Source of the DNA: an uncultured Peptococcaceae bacterium
Lineage (GTDB): Bacteria; Bacillota; Peptococcia; Peptococcales; Peptococcaceae
DNA: 20,404 nt
Reading direction: 5' to 3'
NCBI GenBank assembly: GCA_937922955.1
Contig: CALAKO010000231.1
Coordinates: 1-20,404 of the forward strand
The translations under genes were made by a program, and so were the position numbers. Position 1 is the stretch's first letter, and every line of letters starts with the position of its first letter. The notes beneath the pieces were generated by a model. That model did no database searches, was not told where the DNA came from, and saw nothing but the letters and a program-made list of their open reading frames with translations. Of the stretch, positions 7,065-15,245 are shown piece after piece.

Positions 7065-7100
7065 AAAGCTGGCTCTTTTAATAGGGCCAGCTTTGTTTTA
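7065..7100 (+). terminator. Terminator after xpt
   Basis: AAAGCTGGCTC (7065-7075) pairs with GGGCCAGCTTT (7084-7094), with one G-U pair, an 8-base loop and a T-rich tail. Confidence 0.85.
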
Positions 7101-7135
7101 TGATAAGCTCAGAAAAAACGAAGGAGTGATTCCAG

Positions 7136-7663
7136 ATGAATCGGAAAACAAAACAAATCGTCCTCACCGCTCTCTTTGCGGCTTTGACCTGCGTAGCCAC
7201 TATGGTCATTCGTATCCCTGTGCCCAGCACCGGCGGCTATATCCACCCCGGTGACGCTCTGGTCATACTATGCGGTATTTTTCTTGGCCCCGTCTATGGT
7301 TTTCTGGCAGCTGGCATTGGCTCTGGCATGGCCGATTTCTTCGGCGGCTATTTCTTCTATGTCCCTGCCACCTTTCTGATCAAGGGACTCATCGCCGGTC
7401 TCACTGCACTTGCCTACCGCCGCGTGGTGCATCTCCCCAAAGGACGCATTGTCGGAGTGGTGCTTGGCGGCCTCATTGATACGCTTCTTGTCGCAGGCGG
7501 CTACTTTGCCTTTGAATATTTCTTCTATGGATGGGGAGCCGTCGCCAGTGTCATTCCAAATACAGTCCAAGGCCTCAGCGGTCTCGTCATCGCCCTTGTT
7601 CTATCGCCAGCTCTTGCTGCCTTGCCAAACGACATGCTTCAGCAGCGTCTTAGTCATAACTGA
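7136..7663 (+). CDS. ECF transporter S component-like membrane protein
   Basis: This 175-aa protein has about five to six membrane segments. The N-terminus (MNRKTKQIVLTALFAALTCV), with the A-L-F-A-A-L pattern in the first helix, is typical of the binding (S) subunits of ECF-type vitamin importers. The stretch YIHPGDALVILCGIFLGP and the motif FGGYFFY also fit this group (ECF-trnsprt/DUF1393-like). No energising module (EcfA, EcfA', EcfT) is nearby, so it would rely on a shared one, as group II ECF transporters do. The ligand cannot be told; proximity to xpt does not prove a purine substrate. The start follows AAGGAG with 9 bases spacing. Confidence 0.8.
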   Translation: MNRKTKQIVLTALFAALTCVATMVIRIPVPSTGGYIHPGDALVILCGIFLGPVYGFLAAGIGSGMADFFGGYFFYVPATFLIKGLIAGLTALAYRRVVHLPKGRIVGVVLGGLIDTLLVAGGYFAFEYFFYGWGAVASVIPNTVQGLSGLVIALVLSPALAALPNDMLQQRLSHN

Positions 7664-7669
7664 AAACAC

Positions 7670-7717
7670 AACGGACCATGACCCCTTCTTAATTAGTTGG
7701 GATCATGGTCCGTTTTT
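7670..7717. terminator. Bidirectional terminator between the S component and the MBL gene
   Basis: AACGGACCATGA (7670-7681) and TCATGGTCCGTT (7703-7714) are exact complements, extended inward by CCC/GGG, with T5 on the plus strand. It separates two convergent genes and touches the stop codon of the minus-strand gene. Confidence 0.88.
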
Positions 7718-8528
7718 AATGTTCAATTGTCACTGTCATTCCAACGCCCACCTCGGTCACTGGCAGCCGCTCCAACATTTTTGCCTTTGCCGTAAGGGAC
7801 ACACAGTGGCAGGGATAGCACAGCTTTGGACGCTGCGCGGCCAAATAATCCACGGTTTGCGCCAAACGTTCGTCGTCCGCAAAGAGATGAAAGCCACCAA
7901 TGACGCCGAGTACTCGTTCTTCGTCACAGATGTGTTTGGCATACTCAATAATGTTACAGATGCCACTGTGAGAGCAACCGGTTATGACAAATAGTCCTTC
8001 GTTATTCCTGTACACCAATGCACTATCTTCAGTCACAATGTCTGACTCCCATTTCCCGTTATATAGCCGCTCACCCATCGCATAGGAGGGTTCAAACGCC
8101 AGTGTGCGCGGTATCTCTCCAAGAAAAACCAAGTGCTCAGTCAACCAAACCGGTGCCACGCTTGGCTGATAATCGGTTCGTGCTGTAATTTCTTCTGCGC
8201 TGTATGGGGCACCTATATCCAGACCGCCGCTGCGCTTAGGCCAAAAGCAGTCTGGATGCGCAATCAAAGGCGTCTCGCGCAAATCATAACATCCAAAAAG
8301 AGCTGGCAGGCCACACGTATGATCATCGTGCCCATGCGAAAGCACCACATGGGTCAGCGCACTCAAATCCACGCCCAGCTTTTCAGCATTTTTCAAAAAA
8401 GCATCCGAATAACCAGCGTCGAAAAGCACGCGTGCGTCATCCACCTCAATATAAAAGCTCAACGCGGGTTCGCCAAGGTAATACCGATCAATATAGGTGT
8501 TGTTATTTACTAAAACTGTCAGCTTCAT
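7716..8528 (-). CDS. Metallo-beta-lactamase-fold hydrolase (COG1237, Tflp-like)
   Basis: This 270-aa protein carries the metal-binding motif H65-G-H67-D-D69-H70 (SHGHDDHTCG), the early VLFDAGYSD loop, a later FVITGCSHSGICNII segment with a second metal-ligand histidine, and a GGFHLF segment. It resembles the family annotated as 7,8-dihydropterin-6-methyl-4-(beta-D-ribofuranosyl)-aminobenzene-5'-phosphate synthase-like (Tflp) proteins, but the substrate is not known. The start at 8528 follows TTGGAGGG; a longer in-frame extension to 8627 runs through a hairpin with no ribosome binding site and is rejected. It lies 98 bases after the phosphatase gene in the same direction, so partial read-through is possible. 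Confidence 0.85.
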   Translation of the reverse strand: MKLTVLVNNNTYIDRYYLGEPALSFYIEVDDARVLFDAGYSDAFLKNAEKLGVDLSALTHVVLSHGHDDHTCGLPALFGCYDLRETPLIAHPDCFWPKRSGGLDIGAPYSAEEITARTDYQPSVAPVWLTEHLVFLGEIPRTLAFEPSYAMGERLYNGKWESDIVTEDSALVYRNNEGLFVITGCSHSGICNIIEYAKHICDEERVLGVIGGFHLFADDERLAQTVDYLAAQRPKLCYPCHCVSLTAKAKMLERLPVTEVGVGMTVTIEH

Positions 8529-8575
8529 CTTATACCCTCCAATTTTTACGCTCAAATACCGCTGCAAATTGAAAA

Positions 8576-8619
8576 GAACCTCCAACAGCCAGACAGGATC
8601 ATCTAACCATTGGAGGCTC
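8576..8619 (-). terminator. Probable weak terminator after the SpoIIE-type gene
   Basis: CCTCCAA (8579-8585) and TTGGAGG (8610-8616) are exact complements across a 24-base loop, extended by GA/TC beyond one mismatch. On the minus strand the stem is followed by TTCTTTTC. The loop is long and the T-run interrupted, so termination may be partial. Confidence 0.5.
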
Positions 8620-8626
8620 CAGTGCA

Positions 8627-9772
8627 TTAATTGTATTGAATTATCTCAACGATCTTGCCGACACTCCGCAGTTTCTCTGCCAGTTTCTCGACAATCACAT
8701 CACGCAAGTCGAGATCAAGCGGCATATTGTCTTTCATGGCAATATTGGTCGCCATGCCTTGTAGGAAAATGATGCGATCGCTCTCGAGAATTTTTTCCAA
8801 CAAGAGAGTCGCGCCATCTTCTGTTTTTGGAAGCTCTTGGTCTTCAAGAAGGTTCATAACCGCCGACAGGGTAATGATCCCTTCAGTAACAAGGTCCACA
8901 CCCTCTATGCGTGAGGTTGGTGGAATCTTCTTGTTCACATATTTAAAATCTGAGAAGATTTTCTTGCCAGTTTCGCGGGCGTAAATCTGAGCGGTTGTAC
9001 CACCACAAATGACATGCGTACCTTCGGTTGCTTCAAATCTAGAAACCATTCGAGCATCGTCGGCAGGATTTACTGGTGGTCCTGTCATAATAACCATGCT
9101 TTGTTCTTCCTTGAGACGAACAACGACCGCCGTCGTGTCATCACCAGGCTCACCCATGTAGTAGCTTTTGCAGATATTAACAATCTTCCAAGCGATGCTC
9201 TGTACGCTGTCATCGAGATCACAAAAACGTTCCAGCGTGTCAATGAGACCATCCGTGCCCAAACCAAACGGCAACATTTCTCCCAAGCCAGCCTGAACTA
9301 CACCATCGCTGACAATGACAATGGTTTCACCGGCCTCCAAGCGAAAGCTGGTTTCATGAATGGTTTTCCCATTTGCGTCCGTTGGATTGGTTTCAATAGC
9401 GAAAATCTTCTTGTCTTTTGTAATACGCACCATCGGACAACCATCAAAATCTACCATGTATACAACACCATTGTTGTAAAGACGCAGAATTGAGAACGTG
9501 GAATAGGCCACACCACGTTCCGAACAGGTTGGCAAAGTATTAACCAGTGTGTCAACAACATCTTCTATCGGCACGTCCGCTGCGATCATTTTAGAACAGA
9601 TTTTTGCTGTCAGAGAGCTGAGAATGTTTGCTTTAACACCACTTCCGAGACCATCGGATAAAACGATAACGGTTTCATCATCATTACGAATGATTTCAAC
9701 GTTATCACCACAGAGTTCCTCACCAACATGTCGCAACTGGGCGATGCCGACTTCACCAATAATTGCGGCCAT
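8627..9772 (-). CDS. SpoIIE-type PP2C serine/threonine phosphatase with C-terminal extension
   Basis: This 381-aa cytoplasmic protein has no membrane segment. Residues 1-222 form a SpoIIE/PP2C domain with metal-binding acidic motifs SDGLGSG (D40), VSDGVVQAG (D156) and GDDTTAVVV (D211, D212), so an active Mn/Mg phosphatase is expected. Residues 225-381 form an alpha/beta region that I do not recognise. The start lies one base after the stop of the sensor gene, with AAGGAG inside the end of that gene, so the two are coupled. SpoIIE-type phosphatases usually act on anti-anti-sigma or similar phosphoproteins. No such partner or kinase is in the window. Together with the two upstream genes it probably forms a redox-signalling relay. 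Confidence 0.88.
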   Translation of the reverse strand: MAAIIGEVGIAQLRHVGEELCGDNVEIIRNDDETVIVLSDGLGSGVKANILSSLTAKICSKMIAADVPIEDVVDTLVNTLPTCSERGVAYSTFSILRLYNNGVVYMVDFDGCPMVRITKDKKIFAIETNPTDANGKTIHETSFRLEAGETIVIVSDGVVQAGLGEMLPFGLGTDGLIDTLERFCDLDDSVQSIAWKIVNICKSYYMGEPGDDTTAVVVRLKEEQSMVIMTGPPVNPADDARMVSRFEATEGTHVICGGTTAQIYARETGKKIFSDFKYVNKKIPPTSRIEGVDLVTEGIITLSAVMNLLEDQELPKTEDGATLLLEKILESDRIIFLQGMATNIAMKDNMPLDLDLRDVIVEKLAEKLRSVGKIVEIIQYN

Positions 9773-9773
9773 C

Positions 9774-11477
9774 TTACGTCAACTCCTTCTCTCGCTCAAA
9801 TTCCTGAATCAACTTCAGCAGCGTAATTTTCGTTGCAGCTGTTGTTTCCCCAAGGCGATTGGCGATCTCCTGTGCAGTACGCATCTGATCATCAATAACC
9901 TGGTTGGCATTTACAAGAAGTTCACGCTTGACTGCATTGAACTGCTCACGCTGCTTTTCACTGTCTGTAATATCAACGATGAAGGCAACATAACGTTCGC
10001 TGTCCAATGGTTGAATGGTCTGCTGCGTCCAGATGCCCAGCTCCTTATAAGCAATCTTAACGTTGCGTACGATTTCCCCTTTTTCAACGGTCTTTCGCAT
10101 ATAGCGAACATCAAAGTAATCCGAAATTTTTGCGCCAACATCCAAATGATACGGCCCAAACATCTTTTGAATGTATGGATTCAACTGCAGGATAGTATAA
10201 TCCTTATCAAAAACCAATAAACCACTAGCAATGTTATTAACGACCGAATTTGCAAACGATTCGGCCTTACTTTTTAGATAGCTAATGCACATGTCTCGGG
10301 TTGCTTCGCCACGAACAACAGCAGCACTTTTTGCGTAGCAGGTATCATATCCACAGGCTCCACAGTTAAGAATGGTTGCATCGGTATCTTTAAAGCAAGC
10401 ATCCATTTCCGTTCGTACCGCTTGTGCATCCACTTTTGGACGATCGTATTTTCTATTCTCGAAAGAAATTTCTGGAATAGGAATATTTAAACGAAACTTT
10501 GGCAAATAAATCCGATCGCCGTTGTATTGTTTAATCCGTAAGCAACGACCAAAAACGCTATCTGGGCTTTGAATATCTACGCTCGTCACGCATCCACTTG
10601 GACACGCCATCAGTTCTAAGAACTGAACCTCTTCACACAGCAGCTGATCCTTGTTTTTCAAAATATCAATGCAAGTATCTAGTCCCGAATACCATTCAAT
10701 CGCATTACGATCAACAACACCATCATCGATCAAACGGCTGGATAAGTTGCCAACGACCGAAAAAGCGTAGCCACCTTCGTACTCAATATAAAAAGGTTGT
10801 TTAGCATCTTCGGCTTTTCTTACAACCGGATTGTAGCGAATAATTCGTTCCAATTCTGAAAGCGTTATCAGAAAATCAATGTCTTCATCGTTTTGACGAT
10901 TGTAAAATTCAGCAGTGCAGCTTGCCGCATGAACAATCATATGATCCGGAAAACGTTTTTTTAAATCTTTAGCATGAATGGAGGCCAAACTAGGCAATGG
11001 CATTAAATGCTCAATCCATTCTGGAAAATGTTGTTCAACCAAATTAACGATTACTGGACAATGACTGGCCAATACCAACTTATCGCTGGCACGCACATAG
11101 TCCCTGACTTCATGGATGACATCTTCTTCCAATACATCCAATTCCTCAATATAATCAAATCCTATATTATAGGCTTTTTCCGCTAATTCGATCATTGGCA
11201 TTTTTCCAGCCAACAATCCCATCTCACCAACGCTTAACACCATTGGTGTGCCTTCGTTTAATGCTCGTACAACAAAATCCATATCACTAATAATACGTTT
11301 CGTTTTTTGTGGACATTCCCGCATACACTCTCCACAAACAACACATGATTCCGTAATGATACGCGCTCGTCCTGAAGAAAATTCAATGGCATCCAAAGGG
11401 CATTTTCTCAAGCATCGATAGCAATCCAAACAATTTGAATTATCCTTATTTACAATTGGAAATGGAAAATGTTTCAT
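9774..11477 (-). CDS. HydS-like sensory [FeFe]-hydrogenase homologue (2[4Fe-4S] - degenerate H domain - FeS - PAS)
   Basis: A 567-aa multidomain protein. Residues 16-56 are a two-cluster ferredoxin (C16, C19, C22, C26; C45, C48, C51, C55). Residues about 65-330 match the hydrogenase large-subunit fold: ASHCP (C140) is in place of TSCCP, AASCTAEF (C187) is in place of MPCxxKK, and MACPSGC (C292, C296) retains the third motif. Residues 372-397 (C372, C375, C380, C397) are a PF04060-type [4Fe-4S] domain. Residues about 408-512 are a PAS domain, and about 515-567 a helical tail. This layout is that of putative sensory group C/D [FeFe]-hydrogenases. All four cubane ligands are kept, but the proton-relay Cys is His and the Lys and Met of motif 2 are gone, so catalysis is doubtful. 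It overlaps the upstream ferredoxin gene as ATGA and is coupled to the phosphatase gene downstream. Confidence 0.88.
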   Translation of the reverse strand: MKHFPFPIVNKDNSNCLDCYRCLRKCPLDAIEFSSGRARIITESCVVCGECMRECPQKTKRIISDMDFVVRALNEGTPMVLSVGEMGLLAGKMPMIELAEKAYNIGFDYIEELDVLEEDVIHEVRDYVRASDKLVLASHCPVIVNLVEQHFPEWIEHLMPLPSLASIHAKDLKKRFPDHMIVHAASCTAEFYNRQNDEDIDFLITLSELERIIRYNPVVRKAEDAKQPFYIEYEGGYAFSVVGNLSSRLIDDGVVDRNAIEWYSGLDTCIDILKNKDQLLCEEVQFLELMACPSGCVTSVDIQSPDSVFGRCLRIKQYNGDRIYLPKFRLNIPIPEISFENRKYDRPKVDAQAVRTEMDACFKDTDATILNCGACGYDTCYAKSAAVVRGEATRDMCISYLKSKAESFANSVVNNIASGLLVFDKDYTILQLNPYIQKMFGPYHLDVGAKISDYFDVRYMRKTVEKGEIVRNVKIAYKELGIWTQQTIQPLDSERYVAFIVDITDSEKQREQFNAVKRELLVNANQVIDDQMRTAQEIANRLGETTAATKITLLKLIQEFEREKELT

Positions 11478-11722
11478 TCGTCTACCCCCAAAGCTATGTC
11501 AACCAAACGCGGCACATCTTCAGGCGTTGCATGACCATATACCACGTTATTGATCTCTACGTTGATCCCTTCTAAACAATTTTTCTTACAAAAACAGCCC
11601 ATCAATTTAATTTGATCACCAACATTTCTCTTTTCAATTTCTTTCTGAAAAACTTGAACCAAATCAGGTGCCCCTTTAATATGGCATGCACTACCCATGC
11701 AAATTTTAATCTCGCTTGACAT
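11474..11722 (-). CDS. Small thioredoxin-like [2Fe-2S] ferredoxin
   Basis: This 82-aa protein is a single thioredoxin-like ferredoxin domain. C8-x4-C13 (CMGSAC) and C45-x3-C49 (CKKNC, with an extra C43) are the expected four ligands of one [2Fe-2S] cluster. It resembles the C-terminal half of NuoE/HndA (CMGTAC...CLGAC) without the helical N-terminus, and may have come from it. It is the first gene of the sensor-phosphatase operon and overlaps the sensor gene by four bases (ATGA), so it is likely the electron partner of the sensor. The ribosome binding site is a moderate AAAGGATGG. Confidence 0.88.
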   Translation of the reverse strand: MSSEIKICMGSACHIKGAPDLVQVFQKEIEKRNVGDQIKLMGCFCKKNCLEGINVEINNVVYGHATPEDVPRLVDIALGVDE

Positions 11723-11765
11723 ACAATCCCATCCTTTTAAATCACTATCTCTTTTAACCTATTCC

Positions 11766-11795
11766 TTAATATTAATCCGATTTTCAATAATTCAA
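11766..11795 (-). promoter_or_regulatory. Weak promoter candidate for the ferredoxin-sensor-phosphatase operon
   Basis: The 247 bases between hndD and the ferredoxin gene (11723-11969) are AT-rich beyond the hndD terminator. The best promoter-like pair on the minus strand is TTGAAT (11790-11795) and TATTAA (11766-11771) spaced by 18. It matches the consensus poorly, so another start or another sigma factor is possible. Confidence 0.25.
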
Positions 11796-11916
11796 GAATA
11801 GCATGTTTTCTTTATTTTACCACAATTCAAACATTTAATCTGTATTTTATGTTCGATTTTTATAAAAGTTCATCGTTTTATACGCAAAACGTCACTGCAC
11901 GACGATGCATTTTCGT

Positions 11917-11948
11917 AAAAAAATGGGGACTGCAGATGCGCAGCCCCC
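11917..11948 (-). terminator. Terminator of the hndABCD operon
   Basis: On the minus strand GGGGGCTGC (11940-11948) pairs with GCAGTCCCC (11925-11933), one G-U pair, 6-base loop, followed by ATTTTTTT. It lies 22 bases past the hndD stop codon and separates this operon from the sensor operon. Confidence 0.9.
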
Positions 11949-11969
11949 TTGAGACAGGTGTGTGTCAAA

Positions 11970-13730
11970 TCAATATTTATCTTGTGCCATATAATGAGTG
12001 TGTAATTGATGATGTGCCAATTCGCTGCCTGGTTCTCCATAGTAATCACGATACAGAGCGAGAATCGACTGGTTTTCATGGGATTTGCGATGTGGCATGT
12101 TCTTATCAATTTCATAGAGCGCTTTCATTCTCTTGAGAAGAACTTGCTCGTCGCCATGGTGATATGGCTGACCAGCGCCACCAATGCAGCCACCCTTGCA
12201 GGCCATGACTTCGATGGCATGATATCCATTAGGATTACCTGCTCGAACTTCATCCATAAGAACTTTCGCGTTCCCTAAACCGTGAGCAATTGCAATCTTC
12301 AGAGGGATACCGTCTACGTCAACTGTTGCTACACGAATGCCTTCGAAACCACGCAACTCTTCAAAATCAAGTTTAGGCAATGGTTTACCGGTCTGCAATT
12401 CATAGGCAGTACGAACAGCAGCCTCGATAACCCCACCAGTAGCCCCGAAAATAACAGCAGCCCCAGTCGATTCGCCAAGCGGATCGTCAAATTCAGATTC
12501 TGGCAATTCGGCCAAGTTAATATCTTTCAATTTAATCAAACGTGCCAATTCACGAGTGGATAAAACGATATCAACATCTGGGTTGCCATTAACAGAGAAC
12601 TCTGGACGCGTTGCTTCCGTTTTCTTAGCAAGGCATGGCATTACAGAAACCATAACAAGCTTTTCACGAGGAACACCAAACTTTTCAGCAAGGTAATTCT
12701 TTACAACTGCCCCAAACATCTGCTGTGGAGATTTTGCAGTGGATGGATATTGCAGCAAATCGGAATACTGAGTTTCATAGAAGTTGGCCCATGCTGGGCA
12801 GCAAGAGGTCATAATTGGTAATGGACCTTCTTCGCCATTTAAGAAGCGGCGCAAACGTTGTAAGAGTTCGGTACCTTCTTCCATAATGGTTAAGTCTGCA
12901 GAGAAATCTGTATCATAAACATGGTCAAAACCAATCATACGAAGTGCGGTAGCCATCTTTCCGGTTGCAATGGAACCTGGTTCCATTCCAAATGGTTCGC
13001 CAATCGCTACACGAACGGATGGTGCAGTTTGAACAACAACCACTTTTTCAGGATCGGCAATGGCATCAATAACTTCCCAAGTTGCATCTTTCTGAACCAA
13101 TGCACCAGTTGGGCAAACAGCTACGCACTGGCCGCAATGAGTGCAACGGGTTTCAAGCAATGGGGATTCGAAAGCTGGCATGATGACTGCGTCGAAACCG
13201 CGGCCAACAGCTGACAAAGCGCCAACTTTTTGCACTTCGTTACACATCGTTTCGCAACGACGGCACATAATGCACTTGTTCATGTCACGAACCAAAGAAT
13301 TTGTTTTATCAAGTCTATAAGTCGACTGAGACTTACCGGTGATGCGAACATCGTCAATATCCAAACGAGCCGCAACTTCCTGCAATTCACAATCGCCATT
13401 CTTCAAGCAAGTCAAGCAGGTTTTTGGATGGTCAGATATCAGAAGCTCTACAACCGTTCTGCGTGCTTGCAAAACACGTGCAGAGTTGGTAATTACTTCC
13501 ATTCCAGGAGCTACTGGTGTTGCGCAGGATGGCATCAGAGCGCGTTTGCCCTTGACTTCAACAACACATACACGGCAGGACGCTGGATGGTTGTCCATTT
13601 CTGTGCCATGCAGGTGCATATGGCAGAGAGTAGGAATCCAGATATCAAGTTTTTTAGCGGCATCGAGAATGGTGCTGCCCGCAGGGACAGTGACTTCACG
13701 CCCGTTAATTGTTAAGGTTACATCGCTCAT
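11970..13730 (-). CDS. hndD: [FeFe]-hydrogenase catalytic subunit (HndD/HydA), NAD(P)-linked group A
   Basis: This 586-aa subunit reduces protons to H2 or oxidises H2. It has an N-terminal [2Fe-2S] domain (C36, C52, C55, C69), a His-Cys [4Fe-4S] domain (H101, C105, C108, C114) and two [4Fe-4S] clusters (C153-C163, C196-C206). The H-cluster domain has motif 1 TSCCPAW (308-314), motif 2 MPCLAKK (363-369) and motif 3 MACKGGCIGGAGQP (509-522). All ligands and the proton-relay Cys (C310) are intact. The small-subunit domain ends in the usual YGEPGSELAHHQLHTHY. The length matches HndD. The ATG at 13730 is preceded by GGAGGAG; an in-frame TTG at 13748 overlaps that site. It is the last gene of hndABCD; NAD(P)-linked, probably flavin-based bifurcating activity with ferredoxin is inferred from subunit composition. 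Confidence 0.96.
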   Translation of the reverse strand: MSDVTLTINGREVTVPAGSTILDAAKKLDIWIPTLCHMHLHGTEMDNHPASCRVCVVEVKGKRALMPSCATPVAPGMEVITNSARVLQARRTVVELLISDHPKTCLTCLKNGDCELQEVAARLDIDDVRITGKSQSTYRLDKTNSLVRDMNKCIMCRRCETMCNEVQKVGALSAVGRGFDAVIMPAFESPLLETRCTHCGQCVAVCPTGALVQKDATWEVIDAIADPEKVVVVQTAPSVRVAIGEPFGMEPGSIATGKMATALRMIGFDHVYDTDFSADLTIMEEGTELLQRLRRFLNGEEGPLPIMTSCCPAWANFYETQYSDLLQYPSTAKSPQQMFGAVVKNYLAEKFGVPREKLVMVSVMPCLAKKTEATRPEFSVNGNPDVDIVLSTRELARLIKLKDINLAELPESEFDDPLGESTGAAVIFGATGGVIEAAVRTAYELQTGKPLPKLDFEELRGFEGIRVATVDVDGIPLKIAIAHGLGNAKVLMDEVRAGNPNGYHAIEVMACKGGCIGGAGQPYHHGDEQVLLKRMKALYEIDKNMPHRKSHENQSILALYRDYYGEPGSELAHHQLHTHYMAQDKY

Positions 13731-13754
13731 ACTTCTCTTCTCCTCCAATCTCTC

Positions 13755-15230
13755 TTAACCAATGTAGATGGCACCAAAGTTGCATTTATCCATACAGGTA
13801 CCGCACTTGATGCACTTGCTCTGGTCGATGGTAAATGGGGAACGCAGAACACCACTGATCGCATCGGCTGGGCAGTTGCGTGCACAGAGAGAGCAGCCAG
13901 CGCAACGGCTTGGATCGATTTGATAACGGGTCATCTTTCTGCAGGTACCAGTTGGGCAGCGTTTGTCGACAACGTGGGCAATGTATTCATCCCAGAAGTT
14001 TTCCATGGTGGAAAGAACAGGGTTTGGTGCCGACTGGCCCAGTGCGCAAAGCGCAGTGTCTTTCATTGTATAGCAAATACGCTTCAACTCATCAATGTGT
14101 TCCATCTTACCACGACCATCGGTGATCATGTTCAAAAGTTCAGAAATACGACGGGTACCGATACGACATGGTGTGCAACGACCGCAAGATTCACCTTCTG
14201 AGAAGTGCAGATAGTATTTCGCAATGGAAACCATGCAGTCATCTTCGTCCATGATAATCATACCACCAGACCCCATCATGGAGCCAATAGATACAAGGTT
14301 GTCGTAGTCAATTGGCAGGTCAAGATATTTTTCTGCAATACATCCGCCAGAAGGACCGCCGGTCTGTACCGCTTTGAATTTCTTACCGCCTTTAATGCCT
14401 CCACCAATATCATAAATGATTTCACGTAAGGTGGTACCCATTGGAACTTCAACAAGCCCTACATTATTGACCTTACCAGCCAGAGCGAACACCTTTGTGC
14501 CCTTACTCTTTTCGGTCCCAATGCTTGAGAACCATTTAGCCCCTTTATTAATAATAGTAGGAATATTAGCGAAGGTTTCAACGTTGTTTACGTTACTTGG
14601 TTTACCCATAAAGCCACTTTCCGCTGGATAAGGAGGCTTCGTCGATGGTTCACCGCGTTTCCCTTCCATGGAGTGAAGCAGTGCTGTTTCTTCACCGCAA
14701 ACAAACGCACCTGCACCAAGTGTAATTTCAATATTGAAATCAAACCCTGTGCCTAAAATATTTTTCCCAAGAAGACCATATTCGGTCGCTTGTTCAATGG
14801 CGTGTTCAAGACGATTTACAGCCAATGGATATTCTGCGCGAATATAGATACGGCCTTCATGAGCACCGATCGCATAACCGCAGATAGCCATTGCTTCGAG
14901 GACAGAATGAGGATCCCCTTCCAGAATGGAACGGTCCATAAATGCACCTGGGTCCCCTTCATCGGCGTTACATACAACATATTTTACATCCGCATCGTAA
15001 GTTGCAGCGATCTGCCATTTTTTCCCAGTTGGGAAACCAGCGCCGCCACGACCACGCAATCCGGAATCAAGAACTTCTTGAACAACTTCTTCAGGAGTCA
15101 TTTCGTTAAGGCATTTGCCAAGAGCCATGTATGCATCGTGGGCAATGCAGTCATCAATATCTCTTGGATTGACAATGCCGCAGTTTCTGAGGGCAATACG
15201 CAACTGCTGAACAGGCTTTTTCGTTTCCAT
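13755..15230 (-). CDS. hndC: NAD(P)H-binding flavoprotein subunit (HndC/HydB, NuoF-like)
   Basis: This 491-aa subunit carries FMN and the nicotinamide site. The glycine-rich motif GLRGRGGAGFPTGKKW (57-72) and GAGAFVCGEETALLHSMEG bind FMN and NAD(P)H. CGRCTPCRIG with a later Cys binds the NuoF-type [4Fe-4S] cluster. The last 60 residues form a two-cluster ferredoxin (CAGCSLCARNCP and CIKCGTCMDKC). Compared with the longer HydB of Thermotoga it lacks the N-terminal thioredoxin-like domain, here encoded by the separate hndB gene. GGAGGAGG lies 7 bases before the start. It links hydrogen turnover to pyridine nucleotide and probably to ferredoxin by electron bifurcation. Confidence 0.95.
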   Translation of the reverse strand: METKKPVQQLRIALRNCGIVNPRDIDDCIAHDAYMALGKCLNEMTPEEVVQEVLDSGLRGRGGAGFPTGKKWQIAATYDADVKYVVCNADEGDPGAFMDRSILEGDPHSVLEAMAICGYAIGAHEGRIYIRAEYPLAVNRLEHAIEQATEYGLLGKNILGTGFDFNIEITLGAGAFVCGEETALLHSMEGKRGEPSTKPPYPAESGFMGKPSNVNNVETFANIPTIINKGAKWFSSIGTEKSKGTKVFALAGKVNNVGLVEVPMGTTLREIIYDIGGGIKGGKKFKAVQTGGPSGGCIAEKYLDLPIDYDNLVSIGSMMGSGGMIIMDEDDCMVSIAKYYLHFSEGESCGRCTPCRIGTRRISELLNMITDGRGKMEHIDELKRICYTMKDTALCALGQSAPNPVLSTMENFWDEYIAHVVDKRCPTGTCRKMTRYQIDPSRCAGCSLCARNCPADAISGVLRSPFTIDQSKCIKCGTCMDKCNFGAIYIG

Positions 15231-15245
15231 AGTGTAACCTCCTCC

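Noticed and set aside
8529..8627. Longer start of the metallo-beta-lactamase-fold protein
   Set aside because: The added 33 residues are translated hairpin and spacer sequence; the ATG at 8528 has a good GGAGGG and begins the conserved fold.
11873..11890. CGTTTT-ATACGC-AAAACG hairpin after the hndD terminator
   Set aside because: Six-base AT-rich arms could arise by chance, and there is no T-run or gene boundary that needs a second terminator.
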